From Candidatus Methylopumilus planktonicus (GTDB lineage Bacteria; Pseudomonadota; Gammaproteobacteria; Burkholderiales; Methylophilaceae), in assembly GCF_006364715.1 (NCBI RefSeq), contig NZ_CP040984.1, positions 620,001 to 684,000 on the forward strand: a DNA stretch of 64,000 nt, in the 5' to 3' direction. Numbering within the stretch: position 1 is the stretch's first letter; each line of letters starts with the position of its first letter. Positions 8,909-17,914 of this stretch are shown in pieces. The notes beneath the pieces are model-generated. The model saw only the letters and a program-made list of their open reading frames with translations, made no database searches and was not told where the DNA came from. A program made the position numbers and the translations under genes.

Positions 8909-9703
8909 ATGCCTAAAAAAAATTATAAAAACATCAAAAAACATGTACCAATTTCGGTAATTATAATCACTAAGAATTCCGAGCATTCGATAAAAAAAAC
9001 CTTGGAATCTGTTACTTGGGCAAATGAAATAATAGTAATTGATTCAAACAGCAGCGATCGTACCGTCAAAATTTGTAAGTCATTTAACTCCGTAGTCAAA
9101 AAATCGTTGAATTGGCCAGGTTTTGGTGCCCAAAAAAATAAGGCACTTTCGCTCGCCAAAAACCAGTGGATTTTATCTATAGATTCCGACGAAGTTGTTT
9201 CAAAAAGTCTTGCTAAGGAAATTAAGAGAGTTGTGAGATTGAATCCTATGGGCTTAGCTTTTTATATCGAAAGGATTAATTTTTTTTGTAATCAGCAAGT
9301 AAAATATAGTGGTTGGCAAGATGATTATGTAATAAGGCTATTTCCAAAAAAAGGATCAGCTTTTACTAATGATCAGGTTCATGAGAAAGTTATTTTTGAA
9401 GGTTTTTTAAATAAAATTAATGGTCCCTTACTACATTATAGTTATAGAAATTTAGACGATGTTACAGACAAAATCCATAGATACTCTTCTGCATCAGCGA
9501 GAGATTTGATATATACAGAAAAAAAAATAACCCTTGCTTCAGCTTTTTGTCATTCTTTCTGGGCATTTTTTAAAACCTATTTTTTAAGATTTGGATTTCT
9601 TGACGGCAAAATCGGATTAATTATTGCTTTTATGAATATGGAAACAACTTTCTATAAATATATAAAAGCAATAGAACTTAAGAGTTATTATAATCAACCA
9701 TAA
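8909..9703 (+). CDS. Family 2 glycosyltransferase, WaaE/KdtX-like
   Basis: 264 aa with the GT-A fold. It shows PISVIIITKNSEHSIKKTL at residues 11-29, EIIVIDSNSSDRT near 48-60, the DXD-type LSIDSDEV near 90 and a downstream QVHEKVIFEG segment near 152-161. This pattern fits the LPS core beta-1,4-glucosyltransferase WaaE group. It would act on the cytoplasmic face of the inner membrane using a nucleotide sugar. It is followed 20 nt later by a GT90 gene and forms a small surface-glycan patch with it. The acceptor and sugar cannot be deduced. Confidence 0.8.
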   Translation: MPKKNYKNIKKHVPISVIIITKNSEHSIKKTLESVTWANEIIVIDSNSSDRTVKICKSFNSVVKKSLNWPGFGAQKNKALSLAKNQWILSIDSDEVVSKSLAKEIKRVVRLNPMGLAFYIERINFFCNQQVKYSGWQDDYVIRLFPKKGSAFTNDQVHEKVIFEGFLNKINGPLLHYSYRNLDDVTDKIHRYSSASARDLIYTEKKITLASAFCHSFWAFFKTYFLRFGFLDGKIGLIIAFMNMETTFYKYIKAIELKSYYNQP

Positions 9704-9723
9704 AAAGATGAAGATGAGTTTCC

Positions 9724-10626
9724 TTGAAGATTTTCTCCCATATTAGTTTTTTATTTTTTAGTCGAATTCAACTAAAATTTGGTTTGCTTCCCTATTTTCA
9801 ACATAGTATAGAATTTGCTAAACTTTACTCAAGCCAGATTAATTATTACAACAAAATCAAATCAAGTTTCATTATTAAAAATGGGATAATACTTTCTGAT
9901 GCTTCTAAGCTTAAGAATAATTCTGCAAGGTTTTATGATTTTTATAACCTACTCATAAACTTCCCCACTTCATTTAAATTTCACTACGATTTATCTGATT
10001 TTCATAAGCTACCGAATACACCTACCTTGGTTAAAAATAGGCTTATTGATGTAAGAAATAAAAATTGTGTGCTATTACCATTAAATAGGCGGAGGCATTT
10101 TAAAATGCATATTGACAATTTTTGTTATGACGAAAAAATATCAAAGATAGTATGGAGGGGTGCTGCCTATAAAAAATGGAGAAAAGATTTTTTAGCTGCT
10201 ACAGCAAGTTTAGATTTTTGTGATGTTGGATGTACTGGCAGATTTAGAAGTATTTACTCAAAGCCCTGGATGTCTATTAAAGATCACTTTAAATATAAGT
10301 TTATTTTTTCTGTGGAGGGAAATGATATTGCTTCAAATCTTAGATGGATATTAAGTTCTAACTCATTATGTTTTATGCAAAGACCTAAATATGAGTCTTG
10401 GTTTATGGAGGGTCTTTTGAAACCAGGTGTTCACTATGTTGAAATAAACAAGGATTTTTCAAATATAAAGAAATTATTTGAATATTATATAAAGCATCCA
10501 GATAAAGCTAAAAAAATTATTGCGAATGCAAATGCACATGCAAAATTATTCGAAAATCCTGACCTGCAATTTGAAATTGCTAAATATGTCTTATTTAAAT
10601 ATGGTAAAAAGTCCCATCAATTATAA
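9724..10626 (+). CDS. Family 90 glycosyltransferase (CAP10/LpsA-like)
   Basis: 300 aa. The start is TTG 9724 because an in-frame TGA at 9715 rules out a longer product; AAGATGAG just upstream can act as ribosome-binding site. Diagnostic segments are KIVWRGAAYKKWR near 140-152, YKFIFSVEGNDIASNLRWIL near 197-216, and a C-terminal KPGVHYVEINKDFS, all typical of the lipopolysaccharide-modifying GT90/CAP10 family. It probably adds a sugar to LPS or another surface glycan. No signal peptide is obvious. It lies 20 nt after the GT2 gene. Confidence 0.8.
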   Translation: MKIFSHISFLFFSRIQLKFGLLPYFQHSIEFAKLYSSQINYYNKIKSSFIIKNGIILSDASKLKNNSARFYDFYNLLINFPTSFKFHYDLSDFHKLPNTPTLVKNRLIDVRNKNCVLLPLNRRRHFKMHIDNFCYDEKISKIVWRGAAYKKWRKDFLAATASLDFCDVGCTGRFRSIYSKPWMSIKDHFKYKFIFSVEGNDIASNLRWILSSNSLCFMQRPKYESWFMEGLLKPGVHYVEINKDFSNIKKLFEYYIKHPDKAKKIIANANAHAKLFENPDLQFEIAKYVLFKYGKKSHQL

Positions 10627-10793
10627 TTTTTCGTATGGGCAATCTCCTTATGTATTTCAGAAAAAGACTTTTAAGATGGTATGTATTAATTTGCAAGGCA
10701 GACTTATGTAAAGTAAGAAAAAGATCAACTGTTAGTAGCTCTAACAACCTAGCTTTCTTGAGAAAAGATAAGTTAATTTACTTTTAGATTTTG

Positions 10794-11705
10794 TTACGAT
10801 ATCTTTCTTTTGAAGTCAAAAAAAATTTCCCCTGACCTATTAACTAATTCATCTATTTTTTTGTCATTAGAAAGAATCCAATTCCCATTGTTTTTAATTT
10901 TAACAAGTTGTTCAGCGATTAATCTCTCTTTTTCTTTCTTGTCGTATAAAATTCTTTTTGATTCCCACCGCTCTTTTCCAATATTCATGAAAGAAAGACT
11001 TCGTTTAAATATATTTTCAAAACGTACTATCGGCTTTATTCCTCTAGTTATAATTCGATCTGTGTATTGTGGAGAGTAATTTACATCAATAGATTTGCAC
11101 CAGTCATCCCATTTGAATGAATATATGTGATAACCACTTGAGACTGGAAGCCATGGTTTTCTGAATAAGTCTGCAATGATTGCTCCATGGAGAGCCTCGG
11201 TAATTATAAAGTCACAAGACTTGACTTGTGAAATGAATTTCTCAATTTCAAACCCTCTTGTTGAAATATATTCCATATTTGCATAACTAGATATAGTATT
11301 GTAATCAGCTTGCTGGTCTGATGTATGATGTGGAATATATCCAATTTTCTTACTTTTTCTTAAAGCGATATTTTTTAAATTAGTATGAAGCATTAATGCA
11401 GCACCATCTATTAATGATTTTTCGCTGCATCCCCATTGTTTGGCTGTTAATGGGCCCCGAACAAAATGAAATTCAAAATTATGTCTTTTTAGCCAATCTT
11501 TAGGGTTGCTATTTAAGGCGCCAGATCCAAAAACATGAATTTTCTCTATATTTGATGCAATACGTTTATCTTGAAGAGTTCCTATTCCTAAAATTGCTTC
11601 ATTTGATGGAAGGTCTTGGATATTTGGCAATAAAAGTTGCCAAATATAGTCGTTTAAATTGTCACCAAAATTACCACCTTTAACTTTGAAATGTATTACT
11701 TCCAT
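10794..11705 (-). CDS. Polysaccharide pyruvyl transferase family protein
   Basis: 303 aa. Recognisable family segments are GGNFGDNLNDYIW at residues 11-23, IHVFGSGAL near 57-65, FVRGPLTAKQWG near 82-93, IGYIPHH near 122, and the C-terminal CDFIITEALHGAIIADLFRKP near 168-188. The last contains the conserved Glu-x-x-His-Gly motif. Relatives transfer pyruvate from PEP to sugars of exopolysaccharides or act on similar cell-surface glycans; some have other roles. It is convergent with the GT90 gene across 167 nt in which I see no clear terminator. Confidence 0.8.
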   Translation of the reverse strand: MEVIHFKVKGGNFGDNLNDYIWQLLLPNIQDLPSNEAILGIGTLQDKRIASNIEKIHVFGSGALNSNPKDWLKRHNFEFHFVRGPLTAKQWGCSEKSLIDGAALMLHTNLKNIALRKSKKIGYIPHHTSDQQADYNTISSYANMEYISTRGFEIEKFISQVKSCDFIITEALHGAIIADLFRKPWLPVSSGYHIYSFKWDDWCKSIDVNYSPQYTDRIITRGIKPIVRFENIFKRSLSFMNIGKERWESKRILYDKKEKERLIAEQLVKIKNNGNWILSNDKKIDELVNRSGEIFFDFKRKIS

Positions 11706-11806
11706 ATTTAAATTCCATTTTTTTAAAAGATAGTTTTTTGAATTTTTAAGAAGTAGTATTTTTTAATCGGTAGTAATTACAAATAAAAAATAAATTTTGT
11801 AAAAAA

Positions 11807-11882
11807 TGGCTCCCCGACCTGGGCTCGAACCAGGGACACACGGATTAACAGTCCGTTGCTCTACCAGCTGAGCTATCGGGGA
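11807..11882 (-). tRNA. tRNA-Asn (anticodon GTT)
   Basis: On the minus strand a full cloverleaf can be drawn: acceptor TCCCCGA paired with TCGGGGA, D arm AGCTCAGCTGGTAGAGC, anticodon loop CTGTTAA (GTT) closed by a GGA/TCC stem, T arm GGTTCGAGCC, and an encoded CCA end. 76 nt including CCA. It sits between the pyruvyl transferase gene and aspC, all on the minus strand. Confidence 0.97.
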
Positions 11883-11913
11883 ATTATGAAATTATATCTT
11901 AAAATCTTTAATT

Positions 11914-13119
11914 TTAGATTGAAATTGCACGCTTTATTCTTGCCATTGCCTCGATAAGATTTTCCATAGAAGTTGCAAATGAAATTCTAAAAAAACCATT
12001 TAAACCAAATGCAGATCCGGGCACTACCGCAACACCTTCTTTTTCTAATAAGTAGTCAGCCAAAGCAAGATCCGTTTTTTCTTTCAAAACCTTTTTATTA
12101 AATAAATGTTCGATGGCTTTTCTTGCGTCAGGGAAAGCATAGAATGCGCCTTCAGCTTCAATGCAAGATAAACCGGGGATTTCATTAAAGCTTTTTATAA
12201 CATAAGCATGTCTTTCTCTAAAGGCCTTAATCATAAGATCCATACAGGCCTGATTTCCTGAAAGAGCAGCTTCGGCAGCAACCTGGGAAATTGAGGTAGG
12301 ATTAGAAGTCGATTGTGATTGAAGTATTTCCATGGCTTTAATAATATAACTAGGCCCCGCTGCGTAACCTATGCGCCAGCCAGTCATCGAATATGCTTTA
12401 GATATACCATTCATAACCACACATCGATCTTTTAATGCTGGGCTTACATTTAGAATATTATAGAAGGGCATATCTTTTAATTTGACATGTTCGTACATAT
12501 CATCAGTGCCAATTAAAATATTAGGGTGTTTAATAAGAACGTCAGCAAGTGATATCAATTCTTCTTTTGAATAAACAGCCCCTGTTGGATTTGAAGGTGA
12601 ATTTAAAATTACCAATTTTGTTTTCGGTGTAATTGCTTTTCCAAGTTGTGATGCGGTCATTTTAAATTTTTGTTCAATACCACATTCAACTATGATCGGT
12701 TTTGCATCAGAAACTAAAGCTATATCTGCATAAGATACCCAGTAAGGTGCTGGAATAATAACTTCATCACCAGAGTTTAAAACTGCAAGACAAAAATTAA
12801 AAATACATTGTTTACCGCCTACACTAACGATAACTTCGTTAAGCGCGTAGTCGAGATTGTTGTCGCGCTTAAACTTTTCAATAATTGCTTTTTTTAATGA
12901 AGGAATACCTGAAACTGGTGTGTATTTAGTGAAACCATTGTCGATTGCTTTTTTTGCAGCGTCTTTAATATGTTGGGGTGTATCAAAATCAGGTTCACCA
13001 GCTGCAAGTCCAATAATATCCTTGCCTTCTGATTTATAGCGAGCAGCTTTTGCCGTAATAGCAAGCGTTGGAGATTCTTTGATACGTCCGACACATTCAG
13101 ATAATTTGATGGAAGACAA
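11914..13119 (-). CDS. aspC: Aspartate aminotransferase (class I PLP enzyme)
   Basis: 401 aa. Start is TTG 13119; upstream in-frame codons contain no ATG before a stop. It is the Ib-subgroup aspartate aminotransferase type: IGLAAGEPDFDTPQHI near 36-51, the cofactor-contacting SPSNPTGAVYS near 174-184, and Schiff-base Lys241 in NGISKAYSMTGWRIGY. The C-terminal GFFRISFATS holds the substrate-carboxylate arginine. It interconverts aspartate/2-oxoglutarate with oxaloacetate/glutamate. Some relatives also accept prephenate, which the sequence cannot exclude. Confidence 0.92.
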   Translation of the reverse strand: MSSIKLSECVGRIKESPTLAITAKAARYKSEGKDIIGLAAGEPDFDTPQHIKDAAKKAIDNGFTKYTPVSGIPSLKKAIIEKFKRDNNLDYALNEVIVSVGGKQCIFNFCLAVLNSGDEVIIPAPYWVSYADIALVSDAKPIIVECGIEQKFKMTASQLGKAITPKTKLVILNSPSNPTGAVYSKEELISLADVLIKHPNILIGTDDMYEHVKLKDMPFYNILNVSPALKDRCVVMNGISKAYSMTGWRIGYAAGPSYIIKAMEILQSQSTSNPTSISQVAAEAALSGNQACMDLMIKAFRERHAYVIKSFNEIPGLSCIEAEGAFYAFPDARKAIEHLFNKKVLKEKTDLALADYLLEKEGVAVVPGSAFGLNGFFRISFATSMENLIEAMARIKRAISI

Positions 13120-13192
13120 TTTTAATCCAAGGGTGATTAATGTATACCCCTATTTTACGCAAAAAGAAGTTGAGTTGAAATAGACTTTTAAT

Positions 13193-14221
13193 CTATTCAC
13201 AAGTCTTAGAGCACCCAACGAGCTTGTAATAGTAATCAAGTAGCTCAGGATTGATTTTAGAAATTTTTTCTTGAATCATCTTGATTTCCTTCTTATCGTC
13301 TTTAGATTTGGCAATGAAACCCAACCTCAAAAGTGCATCTGTATTTTGGTCATCTAGCAAGACTGATCGGCGATATGCTTTTTCAGCTGCGCTTAGGTCA
13401 TTAAGATTCTCATTTGCCAAACCAAGCTCGAACCAGGCTTCGGCATTATTATTTTCTTTTTTTGTCCACTCTAAAGATATATTTAATAGTTTTTTCCAGT
13501 CTTCTTTAATAGTTGGAATTGCTATTTGAAGGAAGAGTGGTTTTTTATCCTCTTCCTCTTCCCATAAGGCTTTACCGACAACTGGAAAGGTAGTTTCAGT
13601 CGGTTTATTTTTGAGCACATTTAGCCATTCAATGGGGAGGGCATAGTAAAAAGAATTTTTTCCGGAGGTTTTAAAGGTGTTAATACCGACAAGCCTTCCT
13701 GCTGTATCAAATAAGCCGCTTCCAGAGGCACCCATTCTAAATTGGGCTGTACTTAGAATAACTTTGCCTTGATCTAGATCGTAGGTCGATTTTACAACGC
13801 CTGCTGAAGTTAAGGCCACAGGAGCGCCACTCGAGTGCCCAATAGCAATAACTCCTTGACCTTTTTTCAGATCAGTACTTTTACCTATTAAAGCTGGTTT
13901 ATTGGTCATACCAAAAGTAGTGACTAAACACAAATCATGCCAATGATCTACTTTTACACTTATTGCTGAGTAGGTTTCTTCTCCTTGAGATACCCAAGGT
14001 TGTTTTGTTTTTCTTAGTACATGACAATTAGTTATCACCTGATTATCACCCACCACAACACCTGATCCGTAAGCAAGACCTCCTGCATCGTTATAACCCC
14101 TAATCATGACAACGCTAAAAAATGAACTCATTAATTGATCTTTATCTAATGACCATGCATTTCCCGAATAGAAAAAGGCGCTGACGAGGATAAAGGATAT
14201 AAATTTAAAGAATGGGTTCAT
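13193..14221 (-). CDS. Exported trypsin-like serine protease with TPR domain
   Basis: 342 aa. Residues 1-23 form a signal peptide ending near GNAWS. The protease core has VITNCHVLR (His67), HWHDLCLVT (Asp97) and GASGSGLF (Ser166), a complete triad with the nucleophile in a GxSGS context. After about residue 225 the chain becomes tetratricopeptide-like, for example AWFELGLANENLNDLSAAEK. It should act in the periplasm. It lacks the PDZ domains of DegP and DegQ, so a scaffolded or substrate-specific protease is likely. The substrate is unknown. Confidence 0.8.
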   Translation of the reverse strand: MNPFFKFISFILVSAFFYSGNAWSLDKDQLMSSFFSVVMIRGYNDAGGLAYGSGVVVGDNQVITNCHVLRKTKQPWVSQGEETYSAISVKVDHWHDLCLVTTFGMTNKPALIGKSTDLKKGQGVIAIGHSSGAPVALTSAGVVKSTYDLDQGKVILSTAQFRMGASGSGLFDTAGRLVGINTFKTSGKNSFYYALPIEWLNVLKNKPTETTFPVVGKALWEEEEDKKPLFLQIAIPTIKEDWKKLLNISLEWTKKENNNAEAWFELGLANENLNDLSAAEKAYRRSVLLDDQNTDALLRLGFIAKSKDDKKEIKMIQEKISKINPELLDYYYKLVGCSKTCE

Positions 14222-14333
14222 AAGATGAATTTAAAAAGTATAAAATTAAATGACTGGATGCTGCATTAAAAGTTCTTATTAGTTTTCACATATTTTCTTT
14301 TCTAAATCTTTTTTTAAGTAGAATATCACTATC

Positions 14334-16373
14334 TTGTTACTTACATTCCCAAATAGTCCCTATAAGTTATTTCAACCATTTTCTCCTGCTGGGGATCAGC
14401 CCCAGGCTATTGATCTTTTAACAAAAGGCATTGTAGATGGAAAGAAATTTCAAACACTTTTAGGCGTTACAGGCTCAGGTAAAACATTTACGATCGCAAA
14501 TGTCATTGCAAGAATAGGTAAGCCGGCCATTGTTATGGCACCTAACAAAACATTAGCTGCACAACTTTACTCAGAATTTAGAGAGTTTTTTCCACATAAT
14601 GCAGTGGAATATTTTGTATCTTATTACGATTATTATCAACCAGAAGCTTATGTGCCTGCGCGAGATCTTTTTATTGAAAAAGATTCGAGTATTAATGAGC
14701 ATATCGAGCAGATGCGCCTATCTGCAACTAAGGCGCTCCTTGAGCGTGACGATAGTATTATTGTAGCGACAGTATCCGCAATCTACGGTATTGGAGACCC
14801 TGTAGATTATCAGGGCATGGTCATGCAACTTGTACAAGGTGAAAAATTATTACAACGTAATATTATTTTGCGGTTAGTGTCCATGCAATATGATCGAAAT
14901 GATTTTGACTTTTCACGTGGTGCTTTTAGAGTCAGAGGCGATACAATTGATATATTTCCTGCTGAAAATTCAGAAACTGCAATTAGAGTGACTTTGTTTG
15001 ATGACCTCATTGAATCCATTACGCTCTTTGATCCCCTCACAGGACAAATGTACAAAAAAGTTAAACATTTTACCGTGTATCCCTCGAGTCATTATGTGAC
15101 GCCTCGAGACACAGTAGTGAGAGCTATCGAAAAAATAAAATATGAATTAAGGGAGCGTTCTGATTATTTTGTTAAGGCTAATAAATTAGTTGAGGCACAA
15201 AGAATTGAACAGCGCACTCGTTTTGATATTGAGATGTTAAATGAAATAGGTTTCTGCAAAGGCATTGAAAATTATTCGAGACATTTGTCAGGAAGAAATC
15301 CTGGCGATCCACCTCCAACTTTAATTGAGTATTTACCTAAAGATGCCTTAATGATTATTGATGAAAGTCATGTCACCGTGCCTCAGGTGGGTGGCATGTA
15401 TAAAGGAGATCGTGCAAGAAAAGAAAATTTAGTGGGGTATGGTTTCAGATTACCTTCAGCGCTAGACAATCGACCTTTAAAGTTCGAAGAATTTGAAAAA
15501 ACGATGCGCCAGTGTATTTTTGTATCTGCAACACCAGCAGACTATGAGGCTGCTCATACAGAGCAAATTGTAGAACAGGTAGCAAGACCTACTGGACTCA
15601 TTGACCCTGAAATTACTGTGAAACCTGCAGATACCCAAGTGGATGATTTATTGAGCGAGATCAATCTTCGTGTTGAAAAAAATGAAAGAGTATTGGCGAC
15701 TACTTTAACTAAGCGCATGGCTGAAGATTTAACTGATTATTTAACTGAGCATCAAATTAAGGTGCGTTATCTTCATTCAGATATTGATACAGTAGAACGA
15801 GTTGAAATTATTCGCGACTTAAGGTTAGGTAAGTTTGACGTTGTAGTGGGTATCAATCTATTAAGAGAGGGTTTAGATATCCCAGAGGTGTCATTAGTAG
15901 CGGTATTAGATGCAGATAAAGAGGGATTTTTAAGGTCTGAACGTTCACTTATTCAAACAGCAGGAAGAGCAGCCCGAAATCTAAATGGGCAAGTGATTTT
16001 CTATGGTAACAAGATCACAAGAAGTATGAAGAGTGCAATTGATGAAACCAACCGAAGACGCGAAAAGCAAATTGCTTTCAATCTGGAAAATAATATTACG
16101 CCAGTGGGTGTGATTAAAAAGATTAAAGATATCATTGAGGGCACCTTTGACAAGGCAGAGGCTGACCTTAATCGAGCCCTCAAAAAAGAAGAAGCTCGTT
16201 ATGACCATCTTAATGAAAAGCAGATGGCCAAAGAAATTCAAAAAATTGAAAAGACGATGCAGACAGCGGCTCGCAATTTAGACTTCGAAAAAGCGGCTCA
16301 ACTTCGAGATGAGGCAAAATTTCTTAAAGAAAGGCTTTACGGGGCAGGGCTTAAGGACCGAATTGACCTTTAA
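14334..16373 (+). CDS. uvrB: Excinuclease ABC subunit B
   Basis: 679 aa, the standard length. TTG 14334 gives the conserved N-terminus [23 protein letters not shown]. Walker A is GVTGSGKT at 44-51. The damage-probing beta-hairpin region [12 protein letters not shown] lies near 96, the DEAD-type MIIDESH near 340, helicase motifs V/VI ([24 protein letters not shown]) follow, and a UVR domain closes the protein. UvrB loads with UvrA, verifies damage and recruits UvrC. It is a single gene. A TAGAAT box 9 nt before the start may be its -10 element. Confidence 0.97.
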   Translation: MLLTFPNSPYKLFQPFSPAGDQPQAIDLLTKGIVDGKKFQTLLGVTGSGKTFTIANVIARIGKPAIVMAPNKTLAAQLYSEFREFFPHNAVEYFVSYYDYYQPEAYVPARDLFIEKDSSINEHIEQMRLSATKALLERDDSIIVATVSAIYGIGDPVDYQGMVMQLVQGEKLLQRNIILRLVSMQYDRNDFDFSRGAFRVRGDTIDIFPAENSETAIRVTLFDDLIESITLFDPLTGQMYKKVKHFTVYPSSHYVTPRDTVVRAIEKIKYELRERSDYFVKANKLVEAQRIEQRTRFDIEMLNEIGFCKGIENYSRHLSGRNPGDPPPTLIEYLPKDALMIIDESHVTVPQVGGMYKGDRARKENLVGYGFRLPSALDNRPLKFEEFEKTMRQCIFVSATPADYEAAHTEQIVEQVARPTGLIDPEITVKPADTQVDDLLSEINLRVEKNERVLATTLTKRMAEDLTDYLTEHQIKVRYLHSDIDTVERVEIIRDLRLGKFDVVVGINLLREGLDIPEVSLVAVLDADKEGFLRSERSLIQTAGRAARNLNGQVIFYGNKITRSMKSAIDETNRRREKQIAFNLENNITPVGVIKKIKDIIEGTFDKAEADLNRALKKEEARYDHLNEKQMAKEIQKIEKTMQTAARNLDFEKAAQLRDEAKFLKERLYGAGLKDRIDL

Positions 16374-16379
16374 AAATCA

Positions 16380-16407
16380 TTGATTTAATCTAAAAAACAC
16401 CTATAAT
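16380..16407 (+). promoter_or_regulatory. Sigma-70 promoter of the rpsF operon
   Basis: TTGATT (16380-16385) and TATAAT (16402-16407) are separated by 16 nt, the best consensus promoter I see in the window. Transcription would start near 16414 and give a leader of about 60 nt before rpsF. Confidence 0.65.
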
Positions 16408-16425
16408 ACTTGATCTTTCTACCTT

Positions 16426-16458
16426 GCTTTACAGTGAGTTGCATCACTGAAAGCTTTT
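16426..16458 (+). promoter_or_regulatory. Leader hairpin of rpsF, attenuator-like
   Basis: GCTTT-A-CAGTGA, loop GTTGCA, TCACTG-AAAGC forms an 11-bp stem with a single bulged A (16426-16454), followed directly by TTTT. It lies between the promoter and the rpsF ribosome-binding site (AAGGAG). Both S6:S18 feedback control and intrinsic attenuation are plausible. I do not see the CCG element described for S6:S18 leaders in other bacteria. Confidence 0.45.
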
Positions 16459-16476
16459 AACCATAAGGAGATTTAT

Positions 16477-16854
16477 ATGCGACATTATGAAGTAGTATTT
16501 ATCGTACATCCTGATCAAAGCGAACAAGTGCCTGGCATGATTGAACGCTACAGATCTCTAGTCACATCCAAAGGTGGAAAGCTCCACCGCCTCGAAGATT
16601 GGGGTCGCAAACAGCTTGCTTACATGATTGAAAAAATTCATAAAGCGCATTATGTGCTGATGAATATCGAATGCGACATTGAAACGCTTGCAGAATTAGA
16701 GCATGCATTTAAGTTCAATGATGCCGTGTTACGTCATTTGATTATGAGCACAAAAACAGCCGTGACTGCACCATCAATTATGATGAAAGAAGAAAAATCA
16801 AAATCAGTGCTTGATAAAGATGAGCGCGCTGCACCTGAGGTTGCTGTAGCTTAA
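16477..16854 (+). CDS. rpsF: 30S ribosomal protein S6
   Basis: 125 aa. It starts [18 protein letters not shown] and contains the S6 segments [18 protein letters not shown] and [11 protein letters not shown], followed by the family's variable acidic tail. S6 binds 16S rRNA with S18 in the platform of the small subunit. First gene of rpsF-priB-rpsR-rplI. Clear ribosome-binding site AAGGAG at 16466-16471. Start codon and length are ordinary. Confidence 0.98.
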   Translation: MRHYEVVFIVHPDQSEQVPGMIERYRSLVTSKGGKLHRLEDWGRKQLAYMIEKIHKAHYVLMNIECDIETLAELEHAFKFNDAVLRHLIMSTKTAVTAPSIMMKEEKSKSVLDKDERAAPEVAVA

Positions 16855-16860
16855 TCTAGA

Positions 16861-17145
16861 TTGAATTGTTTAGAGATTTCTGGGGAAGTGTGCCATGTGG
16901 ACTCGGTTCGTTATACACCCGCAGGAATACCAGCTCTTAATCTTACGTTAAAACATAGCTCGGAGCAGATTGAGGCAAATTTAAAGCGGACAATCAATTG
17001 TGAGTTAAGCGCAAAAATTATGGGTAATGATGCATTGATACCTTTAAAAATTGGCGACAGAATTAAAACAAAAGGGTTTATTGGAAATAAAAGCGCAAAA
17101 AGTAATCAGCTAATTTTCCATATTAATTTTATAGAATATCTATAG
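16861..17145 (+). CDS. priB: Primosomal replication protein N (PriB)
   Basis: 94 aa, an OB-fold protein. TTG 16861 is the only start that gives the conserved beginning MNCLEISGEVCHVDSVRYTP, which includes the YTPAGIP..NLTL motif. The C-terminal KSAKSNQLIFHINFIEY is also typical. PriB stabilises PriA on stalled forks during replication restart. Its position between rpsF and rpsR is characteristic of beta- and gammaproteobacteria and supports the identification. The TTG start would lower expression relative to the ribosomal genes. Confidence 0.92.
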   Translation: MNCLEISGEVCHVDSVRYTPAGIPALNLTLKHSSEQIEANLKRTINCELSAKIMGNDALIPLKIGDRIKTKGFIGNKSAKSNQLIFHINFIEYL

Positions 17146-17154
17146 GAGTTTATG

Positions 17155-17382
17155 ATGGCTAGAGAAATGTACAAAAGAAGACGTTACTGCAGATTTAGTG
17201 CTGAAGGCATTAAAGAAGTAGATTACAAGGATGTTGATTTATTAAAAGACTTTATTACTGAAAATGGAAAACTTATTCCAGCGCGTATTACAGGTACTAA
17301 AGCCATTTATCAACGTCAACTCAATATTGCGGTGAAACGCGCTCGTTTTTTAGCGCTTTTACCATACACTGATAAGCACTAA
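17155..17382 (+). CDS. rpsR: 30S ribosomal protein S18
   Basis: 75 aa from ATG 17155. The adjacent ATG at 17152 lies only 3 nt after GGAG, too close, so 17155 is preferred. The sequence [18 protein letters not shown] and the RNA-binding [20 protein letters not shown] are S18 signatures. It forms a heterodimer with S6, encoded two genes upstream. rplI follows after 12 nt with its own AAGGAG site. Confidence 0.98.
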   Translation: MAREMYKRRRYCRFSAEGIKEVDYKDVDLLKDFITENGKLIPARITGTKAIYQRQLNIAVKRARFLALLPYTDKH

Positions 17383-17394
17383 GGAGATTACAAG

Positions 17395-17847
17395 ATGCAA
17401 GTTATTTTATTAGAGAAAGTAGCTAATTTAGGAAACCTTGGTGACATTGTTAAAGTTAAGGACGGCTTTGGTCGAAATTTTTTAATTCCACAAGGTAAAG
17501 CTAAACGTGCAACTGATTCAAACAAGGCTGAGTTTGAGGCAAAACGTGCTGAGCTTGAAAAGCAACAAGTGGTGCTTCTTGACGCAGCTAAAGAGAGAGC
17601 AAAAGCGCTTGCTGGCTTTACTCTATCTGTAACGCAAAAATCAGGTGTTGATGGCAAACTTTTTGGCTCGGTCACAAATACAGATATTGCTGAAGGCCTA
17701 ACAGCTAAAAATATCAAGGTTGTGAAAGCTGAAATTCGCATGCCAAACGGACCACTTAAAACAGTGGGCCAACATCAAGTGACTATTGCTTTACATCATG
17801 ATGTGACAGTTGATATTTCAATTGACGTGATTGGTGAACCTGCTTAA
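17395..17847 (+). CDS. rplI: 50S ribosomal protein L9
   Basis: 150 aa. The N-terminal rRNA-binding domain begins [20 protein letters not shown] with [14 protein letters not shown] long charged helix then connects to the C-terminal globular domain. L9 binds 23S rRNA near the L1 stalk and helps maintain the reading frame. It is the last gene of the operon and is followed by a strong hairpin terminator before dnaB. Confidence 0.98.
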   Translation: MQVILLEKVANLGNLGDIVKVKDGFGRNFLIPQGKAKRATDSNKAEFEAKRAELEKQQVVLLDAAKERAKALAGFTLSVTQKSGVDGKLFGSVTNTDIAEGLTAKNIKVVKAEIRMPNGPLKTVGQHQVTIALHHDVTVDISIDVIGEPA

Positions 17848-17869
17848 TAAAAAGCAATCTATTTTTTTA

Positions 17870-17896
17870 AAGGCTGCCTAGAGCAGCCTTTTTTTA
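17870..17896 (+). terminator. Rho-independent terminator after rplI
   Basis: AGGCTGC, loop CTAGA, GCAGCCT, then seven T. The stem of seven pairs with U-tract lies 23 nt after the rplI stop and just ahead of the dnaB promoter. Confidence 0.9.
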
Positions 17897-17902
17897 TTCC
17901 GT

Positions 17903-17908
17903 TATAAT
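17903..17908 (+). promoter_or_regulatory. -10 box of a probable leaderless dnaB promoter
   Basis: TATAAT ends 6 nt before the dnaB ATG (17915), which places the expected +1 on the A of ATG. The box sits directly behind the rplI terminator, so transcription has to restart here. No Shine-Dalgarno sequence fits between the two. Confidence 0.55.
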
Positions 17909-17914
17909 TAATCC

